9,706 nt of DNA, taken from positions 1-9,706 of the forward strand of contig CAZMPN010000032.1 of NCBI GenBank assembly GCA_964568395.1, given 5' to 3'. The notes below the pieces were generated by a model. The model did not search any database. It was not told where the DNA came from and saw only the letters and a list, made by a program, of their open reading frames with translations. Both the position numbers and the translations under genes were made by a program. The DNA is from UBA6016 sp964568395 (lineage in GTDB: Bacteria > Campylobacterota > Campylobacteria > Campylobacterales > UBA6016). Of the stretch, positions 1-5,432 are shown piece by piece; positions within the stretch are counted from its first letter, which is position 1, and the number at the start of each line of letters is the position of its first letter.

Positions 1-140
1 TCGACGTCATCAGAAGCGATTTTAAGGATACTACGACAAAGATCATCTGGATAGCGCTGCTTATTTTCCTGCCGCTTCTTGGAGCGGTTATCTATCCTTT
101 CGTAGGCAAGAGTACGAAAAAAGAGAAGGAACAAGAGTAG
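1..140 (+). CDS. PLDc_N-like small membrane protein, 3' end only
   Basis: The frame starting at base 3 is open from the window edge to a TAG at 138-140, giving 45 residues. It begins D-V-I-R-S-D-F-K, then T-K-I-I-W, a hydrophobic helix with LPLLGAVIYPFVG, and a short charged tail rich in K and E. This matches the second half of the PLDc_N (phospholipase D-nuclease N-terminal) domain, whose hallmark is a 'DxxxSDF...KxxWxxxxxxxPxxGxxxYxxxG' pattern. The stop comes just after the helix, so no phospholipase catalytic domain follows. This is therefore probably a stand-alone small inner-membrane protein of roughly 60-70 residues rather than a cardiolipin synthase. The function of stand-alone PLDc_N proteins is not established. 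The 5' part lies outside the window. Confidence 0.7.
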   Translation, partial: DVIRSDFKDTTTKIIWIALLIFLPLLGAVIYPFVGKSTKKEKEQE

Positions 141-199
141 CCCCGTGCCTTTTCGTAGCATTTTTACCGCATACCGTCTGTCGCCGAACTTATTATGAG

Positions 200-271
200 T
201 TGACAAAATTTTTAATAAGATACAATGATTACATACTTAAACATTTTATTTCAAATTTGAAATATTATAAT
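200..271 (+). promoter_or_regulatory. Candidate promoters of the PAS-GGDEF-EAL gene
   Basis: Two candidates lie in the AT-rich gap before the gene at 317. TATAAT at 266-271 sits in an AT-rich stretch and would give a leader of about 40 nt; Campylobacterota sigma-70 promoters often show only this -10 box. Further upstream, TTGACA at 200-205 is followed by TACAAT at 221-226, but the 15-bp spacer is short. No good Shine-Dalgarno sequence precedes the ATG. Confidence 0.35.
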
Positions 272-316
272 CGTATAAAAACAGTACACAAAAATCGGGC
301 AATAGGCGTTTAGCAA

Positions 317-2023
317 ATGGGAAACGGCGCGACACAAGGACAGGACAAAAAACAGGCGGAACTCGAAAAATACAAATCCGTCTTTGAGTGTATAGAGTAC
401 GGAATAGCGGTCTGCGACGCGGCAAACGATACGCTAGACCTTGTAAATCCGGCTTTTGCGAAAATCCACGGATATGAAAGAGACGAACTGACGGGTAGGC
501 GCATATCCGATATCTTCGCCTGCACCTCGAAAGATGATATAGAGCACTGCACCGACATAGTATGTATGCTCGGCAGACACACGTTTGAGTCCGTGCACGC
601 AAAAAAAGACGGTACAGAATTTCCGGTCGGCATCGAAGTGACGGCGCTCCGGGACGAAAACGGCGAGATAGTCTACAGGGTGGCGACTATCAGGGATTTG
701 ACCGAACAAAAAAAGAGCGAAGAGCAGATAGAGTATCTGGCTTACTACGACCAGCTAACCGGGCTGCCGAACAGGCTTTTATCTCAAGACAGGACCGAAC
801 AGGCGATATCGCACGCCAAAAGACTCGGAACGAAAATAGCGCTTCTGGCCGTAAACATCAATAACTTTAGGGCAATAAACGACTCTTTGGGGCATGAGTT
901 TGGCGATCTGCTTCTAAAAGCGGCGTCAAAGAGACTAAAACAACACACCGCCGAAGCCGATACCGTCGGCAGGCACGGCGCCGACGAGTTTTTGGTGCTT
1001 ATTACCGACATCAGGGAGCAGAGCGAGGCCGCAGAGATAGCCAAGAGGCTTTTGGCCTCGCTGGAAGCCCCTTTTGACATAGACCAAAACATGTTCTCCA
1101 TATCATCATCCATAGGCATATCCATGTATCCGGACAACGGAAACGACTTTGAGACTATGCTAAAAAAAGCCGGCACGGCTCTGCGCAGGGCAAAAGAGGA
1201 CGCTAAAAGCTCATACTGTTTTTTTGCCGAATGGATGGAAGAGGACGCCATAAAACACCTCAAAATGAGACACGAACTAAGAGAGGCTCTCGACAGAAAC
1301 GAATTCGAGCTTCACTATCAGCCGCAGATAGATATGCTAACAAGCAAACTCGTAGGGGTAGAGGCTCTAGTCAGATGGAAGCACCCTCAAAAAGGGCTTC
1401 TCTCGCCGGCCGAATTCATACCGTCGGCGGAAGCAAACGGCATGATAGTACCGCTTGGCGAATGGGTGCTTAAAGAAGCGTGCAGACAGATGGCGCTATG
1501 GAGGAAGAAAGGGCTTCCAGGCATCGTAACCGCCGTCAATATATCCGCACTTCAGTTCAGGCGCGCGGACTTTGAGCATGCGATAATGAACACGCTTGCG
1601 GAATCCGGAATAAATCCGGCGCTTTTGGAGCTCGAATTAACCGAATCTGTACTAATAAAAGACGTAGAGAGTGTGCTATGGACGATAAAAAGGCTAAAAT
1701 CATGCGGTCTAAAATTGTCCGTGGACGACTTTGGAACAGGATATTCGAGCCTCTCCTATCTAATAAAGGCTGGATATAGACAAGCTCAAAATAGACAAGT
1801 TTTTATCTCCGGACTCTCCAAAGACGGAGGCGATGCGGCGATAGTCAAAGCCATAATACAGATGGCGTCAAGCCTAAATCTAAAGACGATAGCCGAGGGA
1901 GTGGAAGACAGGAGCGCGCTGGAGTTCCTACGCGCCCAAGGATGCAACGAGGTGCAAGGCTACTACTTCTCAAAACCGCTAACTGCGGAGCACTTGGAGG
2001 CTTATATCGAAAATTTCCGATAG
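317..2023 (+). CDS. PAS-GGDEF-EAL c-di-GMP signalling protein with damaged active sites
   Basis: This 568-aa cytoplasmic protein has no membrane segment. Its order is a PAS sensor (about 20-130), a GGDEF domain (about 137-300) and an EAL phosphodiesterase domain (about 315-568). The family makes or hydrolyses cyclic di-GMP. The GGDEF site is degenerate: the signature is GADEF at 221-225, the first metal-ligand Asp is replaced by Asn180 (NINNF), and no I-site RxxD is seen. The EAL domain keeps E349-A-L, N408, E440-L-T-E, D470-D471 and A526-E-G-V-E. The conserved 'I-D-K-L-K-I-D-K' stretch is missing, however. Residues 485-495 read AGYRQAQNRQV, while the +1 frame over 1770-1802 encodes L-D-I-D-K-L-K-I-D-K-F. 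One extra base near 1768 and one missing base near 1800-1804 would explain this. Either the EAL lysine is truly lost or the assembly has two homopolymer errors. The gene stops one base before a convergent small gene. Confidence 0.9.
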   Translation: MGNGATQGQDKKQAELEKYKSVFECIEYGIAVCDAANDTLDLVNPAFAKIHGYERDELTGRRISDIFACTSKDDIEHCTDIVCMLGRHTFESVHAKKDGTEFPVGIEVTALRDENGEIVYRVATIRDLTEQKKSEEQIEYLAYYDQLTGLPNRLLSQDRTEQAISHAKRLGTKIALLAVNINNFRAINDSLGHEFGDLLLKAASKRLKQHTAEADTVGRHGADEFLVLITDIREQSEAAEIAKRLLASLEAPFDIDQNMFSISSSIGISMYPDNGNDFETMLKKAGTALRRAKEDAKSSYCFFAEWMEEDAIKHLKMRHELREALDRNEFELHYQPQIDMLTSKLVGVEALVRWKHPQKGLLSPAEFIPSAEANGMIVPLGEWVLKEACRQMALWRKKGLPGIVTAVNISALQFRRADFEHAIMNTLAESGINPALLELELTESVLIKDVESVLWTIKRLKSCGLKLSVDDFGTGYSSLSYLIKAGYRQAQNRQVFISGLSKDGGDAAIVKAIIQMASSLNLKTIAEGVEDRSALEFLRAQGCNEVQGYYFSKPLTAEHLEAYIENFR

Positions 2024-2155
2024 CTAATGAGATACTCTCTCCGCCCTCTCTTTTTTCTTATAGTCCTTGATATGCTTTTTGATCTGCTGCTTTAGCTCCT
2101 TTTTTAGCAGATTTTTGACGTGCTTTTTTACCATTCTTTTCATCTTGTTGCTCAT
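2024..2155 (-). CDS. 43-aa very basic amphipathic small protein
   Basis: The ORF runs from the ATG at 2155-2153 to the TAG at 2026-2024. It is preceded by a strong Shine-Dalgarno AAAGGGG (2168-2162) six bases before the start and by a TATTAT -10 box (2189-2184). It encodes 43 residues with 14 Lys and 3 Arg against 3 Glu and 1 Asp. Hydrophobic residues recur every fourth position (V9, V13, L17, L21, I25, I29), predicting a single amphipathic basic helix with no signal peptide. The stop codon abuts the stop of the convergent PAS-GGDEF-EAL gene, so the two transcripts must overlap at their ends. I do not recognise the family. Binding to nucleic acid, the ribosome or the membrane surface would all fit such a helix, but this is inference. 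The RBS, promoter and clean ORF are the reasons for calling it a gene. Confidence 0.6.
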   Translation of the reverse strand: MSNKMKRMVKKHVKNLLKKELKQQIKKHIKDYKKKERAERVSH

Positions 2156-2183
2156 ATCAGACCCCTTTTTTAGAGATTTGACC

Positions 2184-2189
2184 ATAATA
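2184..2189 (-). promoter_or_regulatory. -10 box of the small basic protein gene
   Basis: On the minus strand TATTAT lies about 30 bases before the ATG, in AT-rich DNA and upstream of the AAAGGGG ribosome binding site. No convincing -35 box is visible. Position and sequence suit a sigma-70 promoter. Confidence 0.4.
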
Positions 2190-2222
2190 GAACAATGGAA
2201 CTTACCAAAATATTAAACTCTT

Positions 2223-2807
2223 CTACTCTCTTGTAAGCTTATCCCTCAAATTTTTCAGCTCCTTTCTGAAACCCTCGCTATCGCCGTAGTCGAAAAAGTT
2301 TTGGTATTTTGAGTGCATATGCCTCATGCTCTCGGCGTGCTTGATAGGACACCAGTACTGCTCGGTCCTTGCCGCCACCTCGGAGACGTAAGCTATAAGA
2401 CCGTTAAAATAACTGCAATACATACAGTTTAGTTTTTCTATCGCATTTAGGTATTTTAGTTTGTGCCTATCGATGATTATATAATCCCTTCTGCGCACTT
2501 TCGCTATCTTATAGACGGGAAAGCAGACGGCCTGATAGATGCCGACGAACATGTCTAGAATTAGGGCCGGGAGTATGAGCGAATAGATGATGGGTGACGT
2601 GACGATATTCATTAGCGGCGCCTTGGCCAGATAGACGAAGACGTTTTCTATGTTTTTTCGGTGTTCCGCGAGGATCTGTTCCTTGAAGGCTATCTTTTTG
2701 CCCATATCACAGAAGAACTCTTCCCTTCTTTTTTGCACCTCCTCTTCCAGCTGCGCCTCAAGCGCCTTTATCTTCTCTATTATCTCGGATATCTTGTGTG
2801 TTTCCAT
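2223..2807 (-). CDS. Hypothetical protein with coiled coil, membrane helix and Cys motif
   Basis: This is a 194-aa protein I cannot name. Residues 1-50 are strongly charged with heptad-like spacing and predict a coiled coil. Residues about 65-100 are hydrophobic (MNIVTSPIIYSLILPALILDMFVGIYQAV) and predict one long membrane helix or a hairpin. The C-terminal half contains C128-x-x-C131, then N135-G-L-I-A-Y, then A145-A-R-T-E-Q-Y-W-C153-P-I-K-H. That arrangement looks like a conserved metal or redox site, and C128, C131, C153 and H157 are candidate ligands. The last 30 residues are charged. It faces away from the ferredoxin gene across a 148-bp gap and is followed at 68 bp by the 43-aa gene on the same strand, which has its own promoter. 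Taken together it suggests a conserved membrane-associated protein of unknown role. Confidence 0.8.
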   Translation of the reverse strand: METHKISEIIEKIKALEAQLEEEVQKRREEFFCDMGKKIAFKEQILAEHRKNIENVFVYLAKAPLMNIVTSPIIYSLILPALILDMFVGIYQAVCFPVYKIAKVRRRDYIIIDRHKLKYLNAIEKLNCMYCSYFNGLIAYVSEVAARTEQYWCPIKHAESMRHMHSKYQNFFDYGDSEGFRKELKNLRDKLTRE

Positions 2808-2923
2808 ACGGCTTCTTTGTAAATAATTTCTCTAACGTCGGCGCTTACTCTACCCAAAAAAAGTTTCAACGCCAAGCACAATAATTGAGCAGCGATAACG
2901 ACAAAACCTCTTTTCAAACAGAC

Positions 2924-2929
2924 TACAAT
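2924..2929 (+). promoter_or_regulatory. -10 box of the ferredoxin gene
   Basis: TACAAT lies 27 bases before the ferredoxin ATG. The ribosome binding site AAGGA (2944-2948) lies between them, seven bases before the start. No -35 box is recognisable at the expected distance. Confidence 0.4.
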
Positions 2930-2955
2930 CTATTTTTAAAAACAAGGATATAAAG

Positions 2956-3372
2956 ATGGCGGTACTAATAACCGACGCTTGCATCAACTGCGACGCCTGC
3001 ATAGACGAATGTCCAGCTACAGCTATTGTATCAAACAGTGATAGCGGCAGAGAGTATACCTACGTCAAGCCTGAGCTGTGCATAGAGTGCGTGGACGCCA
3101 CGTCGCCAAAATGCGCCGATATATGCCCCACAAAGGGGGCTATAGCATGGGATATGCCGTATACGGCAGAGCATCTGGAGTATTTCAAAGACGGGCTGGA
3201 GAGCGGCGCATACGCCATCAGGACGCACAAAACAAAAGGGCTGATGCTGCCAAATGTATCGCCAAGGCCGTACAGGGAGAACATACCGATGGAGTATCGC
3301 GCGTCGCAGGAGAGCGTGGACGTGCGTGAGATGAATAGTATCATGCTTAGGAAAACGGCGGAGAATCTCTAG
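2956..3372 (+). CDS. 2[4Fe-4S] ferredoxin, Alvin type, with C-terminal extension
   Basis: This is a 138-aa cytoplasmic electron carrier. The first cluster motif is C9-x2-C12-x2-C15-x3-C19-P. The second is C42-x2-C45-x7-C53-x3-C57-P. The enlarged x7 loop in the second motif is the mark of the Chromatium (Alvin) type, which has very low and separated redox potentials. Such proteins usually have about 80-110 residues. Here some 70 residues after Thr59 form an unfamiliar tail with no further Cys. In this family the protein serves as a low-potential donor or acceptor for pyruvate or 2-oxoglutarate:ferredoxin oxidoreductases and related enzymes; the actual partner is not shown by the context. The start is supported by AAGGA seven bases upstream. 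The gene ends four bases from the stop of the convergent YdhR-like gene, with no terminator between them. Confidence 0.9.
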   Translation: MAVLITDACINCDACIDECPATAIVSNSDSGREYTYVKPELCIECVDATSPKCADICPTKGAIAWDMPYTAEHLEYFKDGLESGAYAIRTHKTKGLMLPNVSPRPYRENIPMEYRASQESVDVREMNSIMLRKTAENL

Positions 3373-3376
3373 GGGA

Positions 3377-3679
3377 TTAAGCTATAGGGGCTTTGTCTAT
3401 GAGCGAGAGCGGCACATTGACGTCAAATATCTTGCCTCTTATATTCCCTATGCCAAAACTCTCCAACCTCGCCGTATGCTTGGCCAGGTATCGCTGCGCA
3501 TTGGCTTCGTCGGCAAACAGATAGATGCCGCCGACCTCTTTCGTCTGGGCATTTTCGGTCCATATCTTCCATATCAGCCCCTCTTCCGCGGCTATATCCT
3601 CGGCAAGCCCCTTGAACGCTTCGGTCATCTCTTCGCCAAATGGCGCCTGCATCGGGAAGTCAACCTGCAACAGTTTCAT
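3377..3679 (-). CDS. YdhR-like putative monooxygenase
   Basis: This is a 100-aa soluble protein. It starts M-K-L-L-Q-V-D-F-P and contains G-L-I-W-K-I-W-T-E-N at about 34-43, then E-V-G-G-I-Y-L-F at 48-55. This matches the YdhR family (E. coli YdhR has 101 residues), a dimeric alpha/beta-barrel fold related to antibiotic-biosynthesis monooxygenases. Members are called putative monooxygenases by fold; the substrate is unknown. It lies 15 bases downstream of the cytochrome gene on the same strand and is probably co-transcribed with it. An A-rich AAGG sequence before the ATG can serve as ribosome binding site. It converges on the ferredoxin gene. I am confident of the family, less so of any enzymatic role. 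Confidence 0.85.
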   Translation of the reverse strand: MKLLQVDFPMQAPFGEEMTEAFKGLAEDIAAEEGLIWKIWTENAQTKEVGGIYLFADEANAQRYLAKHTARLESFGIGNIRGKIFDVNVPLSLIDKAPIA

Positions 3680-3694
3680 TAAACGCCTTTTTTA

Positions 3695-4027
3695 TTATTT
3701 CTTTTTGCCAAGGCCGATAATATAATCCGCCATCTGCCCAACGTCATATTTGACCCCTCTGTGCTCAAGCACTTTCTGATTGTCGGCCATTTTATCATGC
3801 CCGCCTTCTATGCCGCCTTTTTTAATATCTGCCAATTTCGTCACCAGCTCCTCTTTCGTTAGCTTGTTGAGAGCCGGAGCATCCGGAATTTTCGCATTGC
3901 CCTCGGCATGCTTTCCGTGACACTTGGCACATGTATTCGAGTACACTAAGCCGGACGAGGCATTTAGACTGGAGGCGACCCCGGCCACTACAAAACAGAG
4001 AGCCGCATACTTCGTAAAACTAGACAT
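3695..4027 (-). CDS. Periplasmic small c-type cytochrome
   Basis: This is a 110-aa class I c-type cytochrome, exported and carrying one heme. Residues 1-23 form a Sec signal peptide (a lysine, then the hydrophobic core A-A-L-C-F-V-V-A-G-V-A, cleavage near A23-S-S). The heme-binding motif is C33-A-K-C36-H37. The sixth ligand is probably M80 (H-D-K-M-A-D-N-Q), with M99 the alternative. The mature protein of about 87 residues is typical of cytochrome c553-like carriers that move electrons between the bc1 complex and terminal oxidases or reductases. The start is fixed by AAAAGGAG (4042-4035) seven bases upstream. The YdhR-like gene follows at 15 bp. Its upstream region ends at the left att site of the mobile element, so before integration the gene lay just downstream of ssrA on the same strand. 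Confidence 0.92.
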   Translation of the reverse strand: MSSFTKYAALCFVVAGVASSLNASSGLVYSNTCAKCHGKHAEGNAKIPDAPALNKLTKEELVTKLADIKKGGIEGGHDKMADNQKVLEHRGVKYDVGQMADYIIGLGKKK

Positions 4028-4034
4028 GGCGTAA

Positions 4035-4042
4035 CTCCTTTT
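4035..4042 (-). promoter_or_regulatory. Ribosome binding site of the cytochrome gene
   Basis: AAAAGGAG on the minus strand, seven bases before the ATG, is the best Shine-Dalgarno match in this part of the window and fixes the start. The 98 bases from the ATG to the att site contain a weak TAGTAAT-like -10 element near 4062-4070 on the minus strand. I see no clear ssrA terminator there. Confidence 0.7.
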
Positions 4043-4125
4043 GATAATTTTGTGTTAGAGTCTATTACTATCGGATTTAAATATTGTTGAAATTTTATTT
4101 TTGAGGATTTTTGCGGATGATATAC

Positions 4126-4134
4126 TGGTGGAGG
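4126..4134 (+). repeat. Left attachment core (attL)
   Basis: TGGTGGAGG is a direct repeat of 9429-9437. To its right, CGAACTTTTT at 4150-4159 is the perfect inverted partner of AAAAAGTTCG at 9406-9415. In the circularised element these arms flank the core at equal distance. The arm here is itself part of a local palindrome, ACTTTTT-G-AAAAAGT (4153-4167). To the left of the core is host DNA upstream of the cytochrome gene. Confidence 0.75.
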
Positions 4135-4237
4135 CTAACGCACTCAAGGCGAACTTTTTGAAAAAGTACTGTCTTGAAGTTATTTTAAAAAAGTAAGCAA
4201 TATTTAAGATTATAATAAAAATAAATAATTTTTAACT

Positions 4238-4266
4238 TTGACTTTTTTAATATCTATTGATACAAT
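4238..4266 (+). promoter_or_regulatory. Strong sigma-70 promoter of the DUF347 membrane protein gene
   Basis: TTGACT (4238-4243) and TACAAT (4261-4266) are separated by exactly 17 bp, and TG one base before the -10 box adds an extended -10 element. This is the most canonical promoter in the window. The predicted transcript start is near 4273, with a leader of about 42 nt. A further TATAAT lies at 4211-4216. The leader holds a three-codon reading frame (ATG at 4304, stop at 4313) just before the real start, and no clear Shine-Dalgarno. Confidence 0.65.
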
Positions 4267-4314
4267 TCTCAGAATACTGCAATAGAGCAAATCAAACTAA
4301 ATAATGGCTATTTA

Positions 4315-5064
4315 ATGGAAAACAATCAAATAATAAAAGTCCCAGAAGCAACACTGATATTTTGGCTTATTAAGATACTTGCGACCACACTTGGAGAAAC
4401 AGGTGGAGACGCCATATCAATGTCGTTAGGTTTTGGCTACCTATCAAGCACAATTATTTTTGCTGTTATGTTTATTGTCTTAGTAGCAATACAAATTAGA
4501 GCAACCTCATACAATCAATGGCTTTATTGGGCAACAATAATTGCCACGACAACAGTAGGAACAACTTTGGCTGATTTTTGCGACAGGTCGTTGGGGATTG
4601 GCTATACAGGCGGTTCTGCAATACTTATAGCACTTTTGCTTTCTTCGTTGTTTGTATGGTATAAATCGACCGGAACCGTTTCAATTCAAAGCATAACAAC
4701 ATATAAGGCTGAAATGTTCTACTGGGTTACAATTATGTTTTCTCAAACATTGGGAACAGCATTTGGAGACTGGCTTGCTGATACGGCAAACTTTGGTTAT
4801 GTTAAAGCAGGAATGGTTTTTAGCAGTTTATTACTTGTGCTTGTTGTTATGTATTTTTTTACAAAAGTTTCAAGAACTTTTTTATTTTGGTCTGCCTTTA
4901 TACTTACAAGACCACTCGGAGCTGTTGTTGGTGATTTTTTAGATAAGCCCGTTGCTAATGGTGGTTTGGAAATGAGTAGATTTGGAGCAACTGCTGTTTT
5001 GCTATTTGGAATTATGATCTTATTGACACTATTCAAGCAAAAAAAAGCAGAAACTCAGCATTAA
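4315..5064 (+). CDS. DUF347/COG4705 four-repeat integral membrane protein
   Basis: This is a 249-aa inner-membrane protein built from four tandem repeats of two helices each, about eight membrane segments in all. Each repeat has a Trp near the start of its first helix (W17, W69 or W72, W137, W192), then a T/P-x-G-x-x-x-x-D signature: T25-L-G-E-T-G-G-D32, T80-V-G-T-T-L-A-D87, T145-L-G-T-A-F-G-D152 and P200-L-G-A-V-V-G-D207. This is the Pfam DUF347 repeat arrangement found in COG4705 membrane proteins. The acidic residue in each repeat, placed within or next to a helix, suggests a pseudo-symmetric cation pathway, but the function is not established. The gene is the first in the element, reads away from the cytochrome gene, and has its own strong promoter, so it is probably constitutively expressed cargo. 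A hairpin follows at 5095-5122. Confidence 0.85.
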   Translation: MENNQIIKVPEATLIFWLIKILATTLGETGGDAISMSLGFGYLSSTIIFAVMFIVLVAIQIRATSYNQWLYWATIIATTTVGTTLADFCDRSLGIGYTGGSAILIALLLSSLFVWYKSTGTVSIQSITTYKAEMFYWVTIMFSQTLGTAFGDWLADTANFGYVKAGMVFSSLLLVLVVMYFFTKVSRTFLFWSAFILTRPLGAVVGDFLDKPVANGGLEMSRFGATAVLLFGIMILLTLFKQKKAETQH

Positions 5065-5094
5065 ATTATTTTCAAACGGCGATTAGCACATTAA

Positions 5095-5122
5095 ACACCA
5101 CATTTTTTTCAAAAATGGGTGT
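5095..5122 (+). terminator. Hairpin after the DUF347 gene
   Basis: ACACC-(A)-CATTTTT pairs with AAAAATG-GGTGT around a TTC loop, with one bulged A: a 12-bp stem. It lies 30 bases after the stop codon. There is no T-run after the stem, so it may stabilise the mRNA 3' end or belong to oriT rather than be a classic intrinsic terminator. Confidence 0.4.
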
Positions 5123-5227
5123 GCTTCGCAATGTGTCGCTACACGAAAAACAAAAAATCACCAAGCAACCAAACTCCAAGCTATAAGCCACAATCTATTC
5201 CAAACACTAACGCCCTTGCGGTTGTTT

Positions 5228-5254
5228 CCTCGTTTTACTTGTGTAAAACCGAGG
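5228..5254 (+). repeat. Inverted repeat CCTCG-TTTTAC / GTAAAA-C-CGAGG
   Basis: An 11-bp stem with a TTGT loop and a single bulged C at 5249. On the plus strand it is not followed by a U-run, which makes a terminator less likely than an oriT or regulatory hairpin. Confidence 0.5.
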
Positions 5255-5363
5255 TCTAAAAATACTACAAAAAATATTTCTGCTAAAAACAAGATTTTTT
5301 GTTTGATTAGTGCTAAACTCCATATGTTTTCAAAATAAGCCAAACTTTGAAAGCCCAATTTCT

Positions 5364-5398
5364 CCACCGAGCGACCATTACAATATAAGTCTCGGTGG
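5364..5398 (+). repeat. Perfect 8-bp inverted repeat upstream of the relaxase gene
   Basis: CCACCGAG (5364-5371) and CTCGGTGG (5391-5398) are separated by 19 bases that contain TACAAT (5379-5384), a possible -10 box. The right arm is followed by TTGTTTTATAT. The structure could be an operator over the mob promoter, an attenuator, or part of oriT. It ends 34 bases before the relaxase ATG. Confidence 0.5.
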
Positions 5399-5432
5399 TT
5401 GTTTTATATCTATAAAATGGAGTGCTCAGCAA

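Larger units (their letters stand above)
5065..5432 (+). other. Hairpin-rich intergenic region, candidate oriT and mob control region
   Basis: No supported gene occupies these 368 bases. Three stem-loops occur in a row: 5095-5122, 5228-5254 and 5364-5398 (separate entries). The first is enclosed by a weaker outer pairing of GCACATT (5086-5092) with AATGTGT (5130-5136). A short imperfect stem, AACGC-CCTT-GCGGTT, is near 5209-5224. A region of such structure directly upstream of a relaxase gene is the usual place for oriT. The nick site cannot be fixed: TTAGTGCTAAAC (near 5308-5319) loosely resembles MobV nick regions, and ACGCCCTT loosely resembles MobQ ones. A 69-aa minus-strand reading frame across the hairpins is discounted. 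Confidence 0.45.

Noticed and set aside
784..1263. 159-aa minus-strand reading frame opposite the GGDEF domain
   Set aside because: It is a shadow of a well-supported coding region on the other strand, rich in Ser and Phe with no domain.
4153..4167. ACTTTTT-G-AAAAAGT as an intrinsic terminator
   Set aside because: The stem is A/T only with a one-base loop and no following T-run; it fits better as part of the integrase arm site at the element end.
5158..5367. 69-aa minus-strand reading frame in the hairpin region
   Set aside because: It spans the hairpin at 5228-5254 and one arm of the 5364-5398 repeat, has no convincing ribosome binding site, and its composition (many Trp, Leu) looks like chance reading of structured DNA.
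5310..5432. Longer N-terminus for the relaxase from ATG 5310
   Set aside because: It would run through the CCACCGAG/CTCGGTGG repeat and a likely promoter, while the ATG at 5433 has GGAG upstream and places the HNDR motif near the N-terminus as in MobV proteins.
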